A DNA stretch of 64,000 bases from CAIYRG01 sp964494505 (lineage in GTDB: Bacteria; Pseudomonadota; Alphaproteobacteria; Micropepsales; Micropepsaceae), in the NCBI GenBank assembly GCA_964494505.1, contig CAZBRO010000003.1, positions 1 to 64,000 of the forward strand. The letters run 5' to 3'. How positions within the stretch are numbered: position 1 is the stretch's first letter; each line of letters starts with the position of its first letter. The translations under genes and the position numbers were made by a program. Positions 23,743 to 32,672 of the stretch are shown one piece after another. A model generated the notes under the pieces. The model was given only the letters and a program-made list of their open reading frames with translations, made no database searches and was not told the DNA's origin.

Positions 23743-24093
23743 ATGGCCAACAAAGCGCGCGGCGAGGCGGAACTCGAAGCGGCCGGGCGGGTGTTCCGCC
23801 TGCGGCTGACATTGGGTGCGCTGGCGGAGATCGAGGACGGGCTTTCGCTCGACGATTTGTCCGAGGTTGAAGCGCGGCTGAAGAAGTTGCGTGCGGCCGA
23901 CCTCGCCATCGTAACGGCGGCCCTCATACGGGGCGGCGGGCACGACATGACGCCGCTGGAGGCGCTGCGCCTGCCGGTCGATCTGCCGGTGCTGGTGCGC
24001 GCGGTCAGCGCGGCGTTCGCCGCGGGCAGCGGGGAAGCGGAGGCGGGAAGCGGCGGCCCTTTCGCTGGAGCCAGGTCCTTGAAACCGGACTAG
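23743..24093 (+). CDS. GTA gp10-family tail assembly protein (orfg10)
   Basis: 116 residues. RGEAELEAAGRVFRLRLTLG, then ALAEIEDGLSLDDLSEVEARL and MTPLEALRLPVDLPVLVRAV are typical of the gene transfer agent gp10 family. It is the upstream half of a tail-chaperone pair comparable to lambda G. The start ATG 23743 was chosen because the earlier in-frame text lies in the repeat. Its last 30 residues (low-complexity GSGEAEAGSGG) are read in a region where the minus-one frame is also open into the next gene. Confidence 0.85.
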   Translation: MANKARGEAELEAAGRVFRLRLTLGALAEIEDGLSLDDLSEVEARLKKLRAADLAIVTAALIRGGGHDMTPLEALRLPVDLPVLVRAVSAAFAAGSGEAEAGSGGPFAGARSLKPD

Positions 24094-24098
24094 GGGCG

Positions 24099-24269
24099 AT
24101 GGGCCTGGCGCCGGATGTGTTCTGGGCCATGACGCTGGTGGAATGGCGCGCTGCGGTTAAGGGCTTCGCCCAGGCGCGCGGCTTTCGCGCGGCATCGGCC
24201 GCGCACGCCATGCGCCGCTCCGAACTGCTGGAATTGATGCAACTTTATCCCGATACGGACAATGGCTGA
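24099..24269 (+). CDS. tail assembly chaperone (GTA orfg10.1, rcc01693-like)
   Basis: 56 residues from ATG 24099: MGLAPDVFWAMTLVEWRAAV, then ARGFRAASAAHAMRRSELLEL and MQLYPD. The FWAMTLVEW pattern is the mark of the small GTA chaperone that follows g10. The frame stays open far upstream of this ATG (RRPFRWSQVLETGLGAMGLAP), overlapping the end of g10 in the minus-one frame, and those extra residues resemble the family N-terminus, so the natural product may be longer or made by frameshifting. It overlaps the tape-measure start by eight bases. Confidence 0.8.
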   Translation: MGLAPDVFWAMTLVEWRAAVKGFAQARGFRAASAAHAMRRSELLELMQLYPDTDNG

Positions 24270-24840
24270 CGCAACCCTTTCGGACCGCCTGGTCGTCGAG
24301 ATCGGCGCCAATCTCGCACCGCTGTCGCAATCGTTGGCACAAGCGGGGCGCGACGTGAGCACGTTCGCCTCCGGGACGGTGGCCGGCGCCGCGCGCGGCA
24401 TGACGGGCGCGTTCAACGACAGCTTCGGGGCGCTTGAGAAAAGCGTGCTGAAAGCCACACAGACCGGGCAGTTGTCGTTCCGCACGATGGTCAATTCGAT
24501 TCTGTCCGATCTCGCGCGCGTGACCGTCGAACGATCCGTCGTGAAGCCGATAGAAGGCGTGGTGTCGGCGGTGGCTCAATCCATCGGCAGCGCCATCAGC
24601 GGGTTGGCCGTCGGCGGACCGGTGGGGTCGGGGAGCGCCTATGTTGTGGGCGAGCACGGGCCGGAATTGTTCGTGCCCTCGGGCAATGGCGCGATTGTGC
24701 CGAATGCCGCCATGGCAGCCGCCCGCCCGCAAGTGGTGGTGAATATCCAGACGCCGGACGCGCAGAGCTTCTTCAAGTCCCAATCCCAGGTCGCGGCCCT
24801 GCTGACGCGCGCGCTGGCCGCAGGCCAGAGGAATCTCTGA
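24262..24840 (+). CDS. short tape measure protein (GTA orfg11)
   Basis: 192 residues, very short for a tape measure and so indicating a tail of GTA size. Helical N-terminal half (LVVEIGANLAPLSQSLAQAG, then FNDSFGALEKSVLKATQTG), a hydrophobic middle (VVSAVAQSIGSAISGLAVGG) and the conserved phage loop VGEHGPELFVPSGNGAIVPN, a hallmark of tape measure C-termini. Start ATG 24262 overlaps g10.1. It sets tail length and is ejected through the tube. Confidence 0.9.
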   Translation: MADATLSDRLVVEIGANLAPLSQSLAQAGRDVSTFASGTVAGAARGMTGAFNDSFGALEKSVLKATQTGQLSFRTMVNSILSDLARVTVERSVVKPIEGVVSAVAQSIGSAISGLAVGGPVGSGSAYVVGEHGPELFVPSGNGAIVPNAAMAAARPQVVVNIQTPDAQSFFKSQSQVAALLTRALAAGQRNL

Positions 24841-24841
24841 C

Positions 24842-25468
24842 ATGGCGTTTCACGAGGTGAGGTTTCCGACGGCCATCGCGTTTGGTTCGTCGGGCGGACC
24901 GGAACGCAAGACCGAGATCGTGACGCTTGGCTCAGGCTTCGAGGAGCGCAACGCCGTGTGGGCGAATTCGCGGCGGCGTTATGACGTAGGATATGGTGTC
25001 AAATCGCTCGACGACATTCATGCGGTGATCGCGTTTTTTGAAGCGCGGCTGGGGCGTCTCTATGGCTTCCGCTTCAAGGATTTTTCCGATTTCAAATCCT
25101 CGGCGCCGAACGCAAGCATCGCCCCCTCGGATCAGGCCATCGGCACCGGAAACGGCAGCACGACCGCGTTCCAGCTTGCGAAGATCTACACGTCGGGTTC
25201 GGCGAGCTGGACCCGCAAAATAGCCAAGCCGGTCGCCGGCACGGTGCGCGTCGCTTTGGCCGGCGTCGAACAGATGAGCGGTTGGAGCGTGGACACCACC
25301 ACAGGCGTCGTCACGTTCACGAGCGCGCCGGCGGCGAGCGTTGCCGTGACGGCCGGCTACGAATTCGACGTGCCCGCGCGGTTCGACACCGATGCGCTCT
25401 CCATCAATCTGGAATCGTTTCGCGCCGGCAATATCCAGGCCATTCCCATCGTGGAGATCAGGCTGTGA
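24842..25468 (+). CDS. distal tail protein, DUF2460 (GTA orfg12)
   Basis: 208 residues. MAFHEVRFPTAIAFGSSGGP, KTEIVTLGSGFEERNAVWANS and RRRYDVGYGVKSLDDIHAVIAFFEARLGRLYGFRFKD (in parts) are DUF2460 hallmarks; the finish FDTDALSINLESFRAGNIQ is equally typical. It forms the distal tail ring at the tube end. The stop overlaps the next GTG start by four bases. Confidence 0.93.
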   Translation: MAFHEVRFPTAIAFGSSGGPERKTEIVTLGSGFEERNAVWANSRRRYDVGYGVKSLDDIHAVIAFFEARLGRLYGFRFKDFSDFKSSAPNASIAPSDQAIGTGNGSTTAFQLAKIYTSGSASWTRKIAKPVAGTVRVALAGVEQMSGWSVDTTTGVVTFTSAPAASVAVTAGYEFDVPARFDTDALSINLESFRAGNIQAIPIVEIRL

Positions 25469-26358
25469 AGACGCTTCCCACTGGGTTGCAGGATCATCTC
25501 GATTCCGGCACGACGACGCTCTGCTGGTGCTGGCGGGTCGCGCGGGCAGACGGCGCCGTTCAGGGGTTCACCGATCACGACGAGCCTGTCGCATTCGACG
25601 GCGTCACCTATGAGGCCGCGACCGGTTTCTCCGCAAGCGAGGTGCAGTCGTCGCTCGGGCTCGCTGTGGACAATCTTTCGGCGATCGGCGCGCTCTCCTC
25701 CGATGCCATCACCGAAGCCGCCATCGAGGCCGGCCTCTATGACGACGCCGAGGTCGAGATCTGGCGCGTGAATTGGAGTACGCCGGCGCAGCGCGTGCTG
25801 ATGCGCAAGGGCAATCTCGGCCAGGTGAAGCGCGGGTTGCTCGCGTTCGAGGCCGAGGCGCGCGGGCTGGCGCAACGCCTGAACCAGCCCGTTGGGCGCG
25901 CTTATGGTTATTCCTGCGACGCCGACCTCGGCGATGGCCGCTGCACGGTCGATCTCTCCGATGCCGCATTCCACGGCACCGGCACGGTGACGAGCGCGAC
26001 CGATGCGCGCCGGTTCGTCGCGAGCGGGCTTGGCGCGTTTGCTTCCGGATGGTTCTCGGGCGGCAAGCTCACCTGGACTGGTGGCGCCAATGAGGGCCGC
26101 GCGATGGAAGTGAAGCGGCATGCGATTTCGGCATCCGCCATCGGCATCGAATTGTGGCAACCGATGAGCGAAGGGGTCTCGGTGGGCGATACGTTCGCGG
26201 TCACGGCGGGATGCGACAAGCAATTCGCCACCTGCAAGGCGAAGTTCGCCAACGGTGCGAATTTCCGGGGCTACCCCTACATGCCCGGAAACGACGCCGT
26301 GCTTACCTATCCCAGCCGCGGCGATGCGCTGGACGGGAAGAGCCGCTATGGCAATTGA
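25465..26358 (+). CDS. baseplate hub protein, DUF2163 (GTA orfg13)
   Basis: 297 residues from GTG 25465. TLPTGLQDHLDSGTTTLCWC, GFTDHDEPVAFDGVTYEA, then the C-terminal Fe-S-like cysteine set (YSCDADLGDGRC, TAGCDKQFATCKAKFANGAN, FRGYPYMPGND) are the DUF2163 pattern. In the RcGTA particle this hub is reported to carry an iron-sulfur cluster, and the four cysteines are kept here. It couples by GTGA to the previous gene and overlaps the next by 11 bp. Confidence 0.93.
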   Translation: MKTLPTGLQDHLDSGTTTLCWCWRVARADGAVQGFTDHDEPVAFDGVTYEAATGFSASEVQSSLGLAVDNLSAIGALSSDAITEAAIEAGLYDDAEVEIWRVNWSTPAQRVLMRKGNLGQVKRGLLAFEAEARGLAQRLNQPVGRAYGYSCDADLGDGRCTVDLSDAAFHGTGTVTSATDARRFVASGLGAFASGWFSGGKLTWTGGANEGRAMEVKRHAISASAIGIELWQPMSEGVSVGDTFAVTAGCDKQFATCKAKFANGANFRGYPYMPGNDAVLTYPSRGDALDGKSRYGN

Positions 26359-26779
26359 CCGCGATGCGATTGTTGCTGCTGCGCGCGGCTGGATCGGCAC
26401 GCCCTATGTGCACCAGGCGAGCGTGAAGGGCCTGGGCTGCGATTGCCTCGGGCTTTTGCGCGGGCTTTGGCGCGAGATGGCGGGCGATGAGCCGGAGACG
26501 CCGCCGCCTTATTCGGGCGATTGGGGCGAGGCGACCGGAGACGAGACGCTGTATGCGGCGTTCAAGCGCCATTTCGCGGAAATCGCCCGCATCGATATTG
26601 CAGCCGGCGACATCGCTCTCTTCCGCATGACGGCGCGCCGGCCCGCCAAGCATTGCGGTGTCGTGGCCAATAGCGCGAGCGGGCTTACGCTGATTCACGC
26701 ACGAGCCAACACCCGCGTGTCCGAAGAAGAGTTCTCTCGCGCCTGGCGGCGCCGCCTTGCGTTTGCGTTCCGGATCTAG
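26348..26779 (+). CDS. NlpC/P60 cell-wall peptidase (GTA orfg14)
   Basis: 143 residues. Papain-like NlpC/P60 fold: catalytic C33 in GLGCDCLGLLRGLWRE and H102 in AKHCGVVAN; the third polar residue is likely the H in LTLIHARAN. It opens the peptidoglycan during DNA entry and travels in the baseplate. The ATG 26348 overlaps the DUF2163 gene. The closing EEFSRAWRRRLAFAFRI is typical of this GTA family. Confidence 0.92.
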   Translation: MAIDRDAIVAAARGWIGTPYVHQASVKGLGCDCLGLLRGLWREMAGDEPETPPPYSGDWGEATGDETLYAAFKRHFAEIARIDIAAGDIALFRMTARRPAKHCGVVANSASGLTLIHARANTRVSEEEFSRAWRRRLAFAFRI

Positions 26780-26782
26780 CCA

Positions 26783-29700
26783 ATGACCACCATCGTTCTT
26801 GAAGCTGTCGGCCAGGTTGTCGGCACGCTGATCGGCGGGCCGATAGGCGGCATCATCGGCTCTGCCATCGGCGCCGTCGCCGGCGCCAGCATCGACAGTG
26901 CCCTGATTGGGGGCGGCACGGTGCGCCGGGAGGGCCAGCGCCTATCCGACGCGTCCATCCTGGCCTCGACCGAAGGCGCCGCCATTCCCGCCGTATACGG
27001 ACGGATGCGCGTGGCCGGCGAGATCATCTGGGCAGCGCGGTTCAAGGAAACCGCCGTCACCGCCAGCCAGAGCGCCGGCGGCGGCAAGGGCGGCGGCGGG
27101 ACAACAGTGGTTTCGACCGATTATCTCTATTCCATCTCGTTTGCGGTCGGATTGTGCGAAGGCGTCGTGCATCGCATGGGGCGGGTCTGGGCCGATGGCA
27201 AGCTGTTCGACATGTCGGCCGTCACGACGCGGTTCTATCCCGGTACGGAGGATCAGACCGCCGATCCGCTGATCGAGGAAATCGAAGGCACCGGCAACAC
27301 ACCCGCCTATCGCGGGCTTTGCTATGTCGTTTTCGAGGATTTGCCGCTGGCCCAATTCGGCAACCGCATCCCGCAGTTGCAGTTCGAACTGATCCGCTCA
27401 TTGTCGGCGGACAATCCGGCGTCGCTGGAAAGCCTGCTGCCCGGTGTGGCGCTCATTCCAGGTGCGGGCGAGTTCGTTTACGCAACGGAGGCGGTGAATG
27501 CCGACGACGGCAAGGGCGGCACCACGCCCGAGAACGTGCATGGGTCCACGGCCGCCGCGGACATTATGGAATCCCTCGACGATCTGGAGAACCTTGCGCC
27601 CAATCTCGGCGCGGTGTCGCTGGTGGTAGGCTGGTTCGGCGATGATCTGCGCGCAGGTCAGTGCACGGTGAAGCCTGGTGTCGAGGTCGCTGGAAAAACG
27701 ACCTATCCGCAAACCTGGACCGTGAACGGCGTGGCGCGGGCCGATGCCCATGCCGTCTCGCAGGTGGATGGGCGGCCGGCTTATGGCGGCACGCCGTCGG
27801 ATGAATCCGTGGTGCAGGCGATTGCCGCGATCCAGGCGCGGGGCTGGCGCGTGATGTTCTGCCCGTTCCTGTTCATGGATATAGCTGCGTCCAATACGCT
27901 CACCGATCCGTACACGGAAGGGAGCGGGCAACCGGCCTATCCCTGGCGCGGGCGGATCACTTGCGATCCGGCTCCGGGCGTGTCCGGTAGCCCGGATCAG
28001 ACCAGCACGGCCGCAACGCAGGTGAACGCGTTCTTCGGCAGCGCAGCGGCGAGCGATTTCGCCGTCAGCGGCGCGACCGTCACCTGGACGGGCGGCACGG
28101 ATTGGGGTTGGCGGCGGATGGTGCTGCATTACGCGCATCTTTGCGCGGCGGCGGGCGGCGTGGACGCGTTCCTGATCGGATCGGAATTTGTGGCGCTCAA
28201 TCGGGTGCGCAATTCATCGATCGCCTATCCCGGGGTGCAGGCGCTGAAGAGTTTGGCCGCCGACGTGCGGAGCATTCTTGGGGCGGGCACCAGAATCGGC
28301 TACGCGGCGGATTGGTCGGAATACAATAATCACCAGACGAACGATGCGCCGGGTGCGGTGCTGTTCCATCTCGATTCGCTGTGGTCGGATGCGAACATCG
28401 ACTTCGTCGGCATCGACAATTACATGCCGCTTGCCGATTGGCGCGATGGCACCCTGCACGCCGACTATGACGCGGTGAGCGGCCCGACCGACATTCACAC
28501 GCTCTCTTATCTTTCGGGCAACATAGCGGGCGGGGAAGATTTCGACTGGTATTACGCAAGCGACGCGGACCGGGCGAGCCAGACGCGCACGACGATTTCC
28601 GACGAGGCTTACGGCAAGCCGTGGGTGTTCCGCGCGAAGGATCTGGCCGGCTGGTGGGAGAACGCGCACTACGACCGCCCCATGGGCACGGAATCGGGAT
28701 CGCCCACCGGCTGGACGCCCAAAGGAAAGCCGATCTGGTTCACCGAGCTCGGCTGCCCTGCGGTGGACAAAGGCGCGAACGAGCCAAACGTGTTCTTCGA
28801 TCCGAAATCGAGCGAAAGCGCGCTGCCCTATTTTTCCAACGGCGAGCGCGACGATCTGATCCAGCGGCGCGTACTCGAGGCGCATTTCGCCTATTGGGCC
28901 GATGCGGTGAACAATCCGGCCTCCACCGTCTACACGGGCCGGATGGTCGACACGGCCAACATCTATGCCTGGAGCTGGGACGCGCGGCCGTTTCCGTTCT
29001 TCCCTTCGCGCAGCGACGTGTGGGGCGACACCGCGAATTACCGGCTCGGCCATTGGCTGAACGGGCGCTTGGGCTCGGTGCTGCTCGCCGATCTCACGGC
29101 CGAGATTTGCACGCGCGCGGGATTTGCCGATTTCGATGCCTCCGATCTTTCGGGCCTCGTCACCGGCTATGCGATTACGGACACCATGAGTCCGCGCGAT
29201 GCGCTGGAACCGCTGGCGCTCGCCTATCACTTCGATGCGGTTGAAAGCGAAGGCCTCATCCGTTTTGTGACGCGCGGGCGCACGCCCTCGCGTGCGCTGG
29301 ACGAGGACGATGTGGTGCTCCCCGACGACGAGGCCTCGTCCGGCGTCAGTTTCGAGCGCGCGCCGGAAACCGAGCTGCCGAATGTTTCCCGCATCGGGTA
29401 TATCGAAGCGAGCGCCGATTACCGCCAGAGCATGGCCGAAGCCCATCGCTTGATCGGCAGCTCCAATCGCGTGGCGCAATCGTCCTTGCCGCTGGTGCTC
29501 GATCAGGGCCAAGCCATCGGCATCGGCGAGCGGTTGCTGCAGGATGCCTGGCTGATGCGCGAGACGGCGCGTTTTGCGCTGCCGCCCTCGCAGATCGCGC
29601 TCGATCCGGCGGACGAGATGACGCTGAGCGCAGGCGGCCGGGATTGGCGCTTGCGGCTGACGGAGATTGCGGATTCAGGCGCGCGCGGGCTGACCGCGGT

Positions 29701-30721
29701 CGCGACCGATCCCTCGATTTACGAAACGATCAACGGTCCGGATCGCGGCGTCGGCGCGCTCACCGGCGTCAATGTCGCGGGTCGTGCGATTCTTGCGCTG
29801 CTCGATTTGCCGCTGCTCATTGGCGATGAAGCGGCGCACGACCCCCATGTGGCCGCGTATGCGACGCCCTGGCCAGGTAGCGTTCTGGTCTATCGGAGTG
29901 CCGCGGATGCGAATTATGCGCTCGACACGCAGCTTACCAATGCGGCGGCGATGGGCGAGCTCACCTTCGATTTCTACGGCGGGCCGGCGGGCCGCTGGGA
30001 CAAGGGCAATCGGCTCTGGCTCACGCTCTATGGCGGCACCCTGTCGTCCTCGCCCGACATCGATGTCCTTGTCGGCCGGAACACGCTGGCGATCGAAAAC
30101 GCCGACGGCGAATGGGAAATTGTGCAGTTCCGCGACGCCGAGCTGGTGGGCCCGAACCAATGGAAGCTCACCACCCTATTGCGCGGGCAGGCCGGCACGG
30201 AAGGCGCCATGCGCAATCCCGTGGCCGCAGGCGCGCGCATCGTCGTGCTGGACCGCGCGGTCCAGCAACTGAATCTGAGCTTCGATCAACGGGCGCTTCC
30301 GTTCTATTACCGTTGGGGGCCAAACGGAAAGCCGATCTCCGATTCGGCGTACCAGACGGCGCAGCGCCAGTTCGCCGCGATCGGCTTGCGTCCGCTCAGC
30401 CCGGTGCAGATACGCGGTGATTGGCCGACAGTCGCCGGCGACATTGTCGTGTCCTGGAAGCGGCGCACGCGCATCGGCGGCGATTCCTGGGAGCAGGTTG
30501 ATGTGCCCTTGGCCGAAGATTCCGAACGCTACGAAATCGACATCTATGACGGCTCCAGCGTCGTGCGCACGCTTGCGGCCACTTCGCCCGAGGCGACCTA
30601 CACGCTCACCGATCAGACCGCCGATTTCGGCGGCCAGCAATGGTCGCTGACCGTGGCGGTCTATCAGCTGTCCGCGGCGTATGGCCGGGGGCAGGGCCGC
30701 AAAACCACCGTCTTCTACTGA
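26783..30721 (+). CDS. giant tail tip protein with TIM-barrel-like region (GTA orfg15)
   Basis: 1,312 residues. A glycine-rich hydrophobic N-terminus (GTLIGGPIGGIIGSAIGAVAG) is followed by the tip-attachment family start VYGRMRVAGEIIWAARF. A TIM-barrel-like glycosidase-related region spans about 420-760, with IGYAADWSEYNNHQ, NIDFVGIDNYMPLADWRDG, PIWFTELGCPAVDKG and IYAWSWDARPFP; the acidic residues in DWSEY and FTELG are placed like glycosidase catalytic pairs. The phage tail-tip (gpJ-like) domain follows, ending in fibronectin-like text. It is expected to contact the cell surface. It is preceded by the peptidase gene with a 3-bp gap. Confidence 0.94.
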   Translation: MTTIVLEAVGQVVGTLIGGPIGGIIGSAIGAVAGASIDSALIGGGTVRREGQRLSDASILASTEGAAIPAVYGRMRVAGEIIWAARFKETAVTASQSAGGGKGGGGTTVVSTDYLYSISFAVGLCEGVVHRMGRVWADGKLFDMSAVTTRFYPGTEDQTADPLIEEIEGTGNTPAYRGLCYVVFEDLPLAQFGNRIPQLQFELIRSLSADNPASLESLLPGVALIPGAGEFVYATEAVNADDGKGGTTPENVHGSTAAADIMESLDDLENLAPNLGAVSLVVGWFGDDLRAGQCTVKPGVEVAGKTTYPQTWTVNGVARADAHAVSQVDGRPAYGGTPSDESVVQAIAAIQARGWRVMFCPFLFMDIAASNTLTDPYTEGSGQPAYPWRGRITCDPAPGVSGSPDQTSTAATQVNAFFGSAAASDFAVSGATVTWTGGTDWGWRRMVLHYAHLCAAAGGVDAFLIGSEFVALNRVRNSSIAYPGVQALKSLAADVRSILGAGTRIGYAADWSEYNNHQTNDAPGAVLFHLDSLWSDANIDFVGIDNYMPLADWRDGTLHADYDAVSGPTDIHTLSYLSGNIAGGEDFDWYYASDADRASQTRTTISDEAYGKPWVFRAKDLAGWWENAHYDRPMGTESGSPTGWTPKGKPIWFTELGCPAVDKGANEPNVFFDPKSSESALPYFSNGERDDLIQRRVLEAHFAYWADAVNNPASTVYTGRMVDTANIYAWSWDARPFPFFPSRSDVWGDTANYRLGHWLNGRLGSVLLADLTAEICTRAGFADFDASDLSGLVTGYAITDTMSPRDALEPLALAYHFDAVESEGLIRFVTRGRTPSRALDEDDVVLPDDEASSGVSFERAPETELPNVSRIGYIEASADYRQSMAEAHRLIGSSNRVAQSSLPLVLDQGQAIGIGERLLQDAWLMRETARFALPPSQIALDPADEMTLSAGGRDWRLRLTEIADSGARGLTAVATDPSIYETINGPDRGVGALTGVNVAGRAILALLDLPLLIGDEAAHDPHVAAYATPWPGSVLVYRSAADANYALDTQLTNAAAMGELTFDFYGGPAGRWDKGNRLWLTLYGGTLSSSPDIDVLVGRNTLAIENADGEWEIVQFRDAELVGPNQWKLTTLLRGQAGTEGAMRNPVAAGARIVVLDRAVQQLNLSFDQRALPFYYRWGPNGKPISDSAYQTAQRQFAAIGLRPLSPVQIRGDWPTVAGDIVVSWKRRTRIGGDSWEQVDVPLAEDSERYEIDIYDGSSVVRTLAATSPEATYTLTDQTADFGGQQWSLTVAVYQLSAAYGRGQGRKTTVFY

Positions 30722-30731
30722 AGAGCGATCC

Positions 30732-31376
30732 ATGTCCGATTCAACCAATCTCCAGCTCCCCTATCTCGACGGGGCGCAGGCCCAGAAGCACGTCACCGTC
30801 AATGAAGCCCTTCGCAGGCTCGATGCGTTGGTGCTGCTCGCCGTCGAGGACAAGGATTTGACCGCGCCGCCTGGCTCGCCGGCGGACGGCGCACGCTACA
30901 TTCCGAAGGCGACGGCGACGGGTGCGTGGTCCGGCAAGGAAAACTATGTCGCCCATTATGTCGACGGTGCCTGGGAGTTCTATAGCCCGCGCGAGGGCTT
31001 CGTTGCGTATATGCGCGACGAGGACCGGCTCTATGTCTACAACGGCGGCGCCTGGGCGACACTCGAGAACGCGCTCGATCCCGATCTGAAGACAATCGCG
31101 GAGCTTGCGCCGAGCAACGACGATGTGGTGCAGCGGAAATCGGGCGGCTGGACCAACCGCAGCATGGCGCAGCTCGCGGCCGATCTCGCCTCGGCCTTCA
31201 CCGCGCTCGCCGTGAGCGGGCCGGTTGGCGTCGGCAGTTCGACGGTATCGGGGCTGCCGAGCGCAAGCCCGGCCGCGCGGCTTCTCTATGTCAGCAACGA
31301 AAGCGGCGGTGCGGTGCTCGCCTTTTCCGACGGCACCAATTGGCGCCGCGTCACCGACCGCGCGGTCGTCAGCTGA
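30732..31376 (+). CDS. DUF2793 protein (tail-associated, GTA-linked)
   Basis: 214 residues. NLQLPYLDGAQAQKHVTVNE, then ALRRLDALVLLAVEDKDL and GARYIPKATATGAWSGKENY, with a C-terminal FSDGTNWRRVTDRA, are the DUF2793 signature. The family sits next to alphaproteobacterial GTA or prophage tail genes and is probably a surface fibre or its attachment. It starts 10 bp after the tip gene. The protein has low complexity in the 180-210 region. Confidence 0.88.
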   Translation: MSDSTNLQLPYLDGAQAQKHVTVNEALRRLDALVLLAVEDKDLTAPPGSPADGARYIPKATATGAWSGKENYVAHYVDGAWEFYSPREGFVAYMRDEDRLYVYNGGAWATLENALDPDLKTIAELAPSNDDVVQRKSGGWTNRSMAQLAADLASAFTALAVSGPVGVGSSTVSGLPSASPAARLLYVSNESGGAVLAFSDGTNWRRVTDRAVVS

Positions 31377-31380
31377 ACAA

Positions 31381-31454
31381 TCGCGAATAGCCAATGGCGA
31401 ATAGGGAAAGGCGGGGGCCGGCGGCCCTTCGCGGTTCGCTGCTCGCCGTTCGCG
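31381..31454. repeat. GCGAAT-heptad hairpin, copy 4 (after the DUF2793 gene)
   Basis: GCGAATAGCCAATGGCGAAT on the left faces TTCGCGGTTCGCTGCTCGCC on the right around a GC-rich core GGGGGCCGGCGGCCC that is itself self-complementary. Same design as the other three copies. Confidence 0.7.
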
Positions 31455-31473
31455 TTTTCCTGGAGTCCAACGA

Positions 31474-31878
31474 ATGGCAAACAATCTCAAATATTCCGCC
31501 GTGCTGAAGAATGCGCGGCTCGATCAGATCACGTCCAAGGTGGGCACGTCGGGCCTCTTGCGCATCTATGACGGCACGCAGCCGGCCAGTCCGGATACCG
31601 CCGTCACCTCGCAGGTGAAGCTCGCCGAGCTAACCTGCGGCGCGAGCGCCTTTGCGGCGTCGGCGTCCGGCGGCGTGCTCACGGCGAATGCGATTTCGAA
31701 CGCGAATGCCGTGGCCTCGGGCACCGCTTCCTGGTTCCGCCTGTGCAAGAGCGACGGCACCGCCGTGGTCGATGGCACCGTCGGCACGTCGGGGACCGAT
31801 CTCGTCATCGACAACACGTCCATCAATTCCGGGCAGAACGTGTCGGTGACATCGCTCACCGTGACGAGTGGGAATTAG
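31474..31878 (+). CDS. phage tail-associated hypothetical protein
   Basis: 134 residues. MANNLKYSAVLKNARLDQIT, LLRIYDGTQPASPDTAV, VKLAELTCGASAFAASASGG and SWFRLCKSDGTAVVDGTVG form a pattern seen repeatedly near tail genes of Proteobacteria phages. The predicted content is beta-rich and alanine/serine-rich, suggesting a fibre or decoration protein. Its function is unknown. CCTGGAG lies shortly before the ATG. Confidence 0.75.
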   Translation: MANNLKYSAVLKNARLDQITSKVGTSGLLRIYDGTQPASPDTAVTSQVKLAELTCGASAFAASASGGVLTANAISNANAVASGTASWFRLCKSDGTAVVDGTVGTSGTDLVIDNTSINSGQNVSVTSLTVTSGN

Positions 31879-31884
31879 GCTCAG

Positions 31885-32325
31885 ATGATCTACGTCTACG
31901 ATGTCTTCAACGGCGCTCTATGGTCGGAAGCGAGCGATCTATCCCAGGTCGCACCGGACGAGGTGCTGGCCGCACGCGGCCTTGCAAAAACGGGCGATCT
32001 GCCCGCGACCAATGACGGGCTTCATGTCTGGGATGCGGCGAACAGGACGATACGCGCGCTCAACCAAGACGAATTAGCTGCCATCGCGGCCGAGCCGCGG
32101 CCGGTGACGCCGGATCAATTCATCTTCCTGTTCACGCCGGAAGAAACCGATGCCATCCGCGCGTCCTCCGATCTCGTCGTAAAGCAGCTTCTCTACGCCA
32201 TGGAGCATGCGCCCGAAATCGACCTCAACAGCCAGCGCGTGAAGGACGGAGTGGCCTATCTCTTTACGGCCGGCCTCATCGGCGCCGGCAGATCGGACGC
32301 CATACTCGCCGGGGATGCGCCATGA
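31885..32325 (+). CDS. hypothetical tail-region protein
   Basis: 146 residues beginning MIYVYDVFNGALWSEASDLS; the middle AANRTIRALNQDELAAIAAE and QFIFLFTPEETDAIRASSD, with a helical C-terminus, recall phage proteins encoded after tail fibres (chaperone-like). No named family recognised. It overlaps the next ATG by four bases, so it belongs to the same transcript. Confidence 0.65.
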   Translation: MIYVYDVFNGALWSEASDLSQVAPDEVLAARGLAKTGDLPATNDGLHVWDAANRTIRALNQDELAAIAAEPRPVTPDQFIFLFTPEETDAIRASSDLVVKQLLYAMEHAPEIDLNSQRVKDGVAYLFTAGLIGAGRSDAILAGDAP

Positions 32326-32672
32326 CCGCGATCACCACCCAGCTCAGCACCAATTCCGGCACCAAGACGGCGGACGGCACAGAGCAGACGCTCGGCTCGA
32401 CCACGAATCTCACCACCGGCGCCATTCTGGTGCTCCACGTCGATACCAGCAACATGGTGGACGGCGACGTGCTGGAACTCCGCGTTTACACCAATGACGG
32501 CGTGAACGCCTCGGACCGGCTGTATCAATTTGCGAGCTTCGCGCACGGCCAAGGCAGCACGGAAAAGGTGAGCCTGCCTTGCGCGGTGGAATCGGGCGGG
32601 CGCTACAAGGCGAGCCTGAAGCAGACCGCCGGCACCAATCGCGATTACTACTGGAAGGTGATGCAGCTTTGA
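32322..32672 (+). CDS. hypothetical tail-region protein
   Basis: 116 residues, threonine-rich at the start (MTAITTQLSTNSGTKTADGT), then LTTGAILVLHVDTSNMVDGD, VLELRVYTNDGVNASDRLY and a closing GTNRDYYWKVMQL. Beta-rich, consistent with a small fibre or decoration domain. ATGA coupling before it and TTGA coupling after it. Confidence 0.65.
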   Translation: MTAITTQLSTNSGTKTADGTEQTLGSTTNLTTGAILVLHVDTSNMVDGDVLELRVYTNDGVNASDRLYQFASFAHGQGSTEKVSLPCAVESGGRYKASLKQTAGTNRDYYWKVMQL

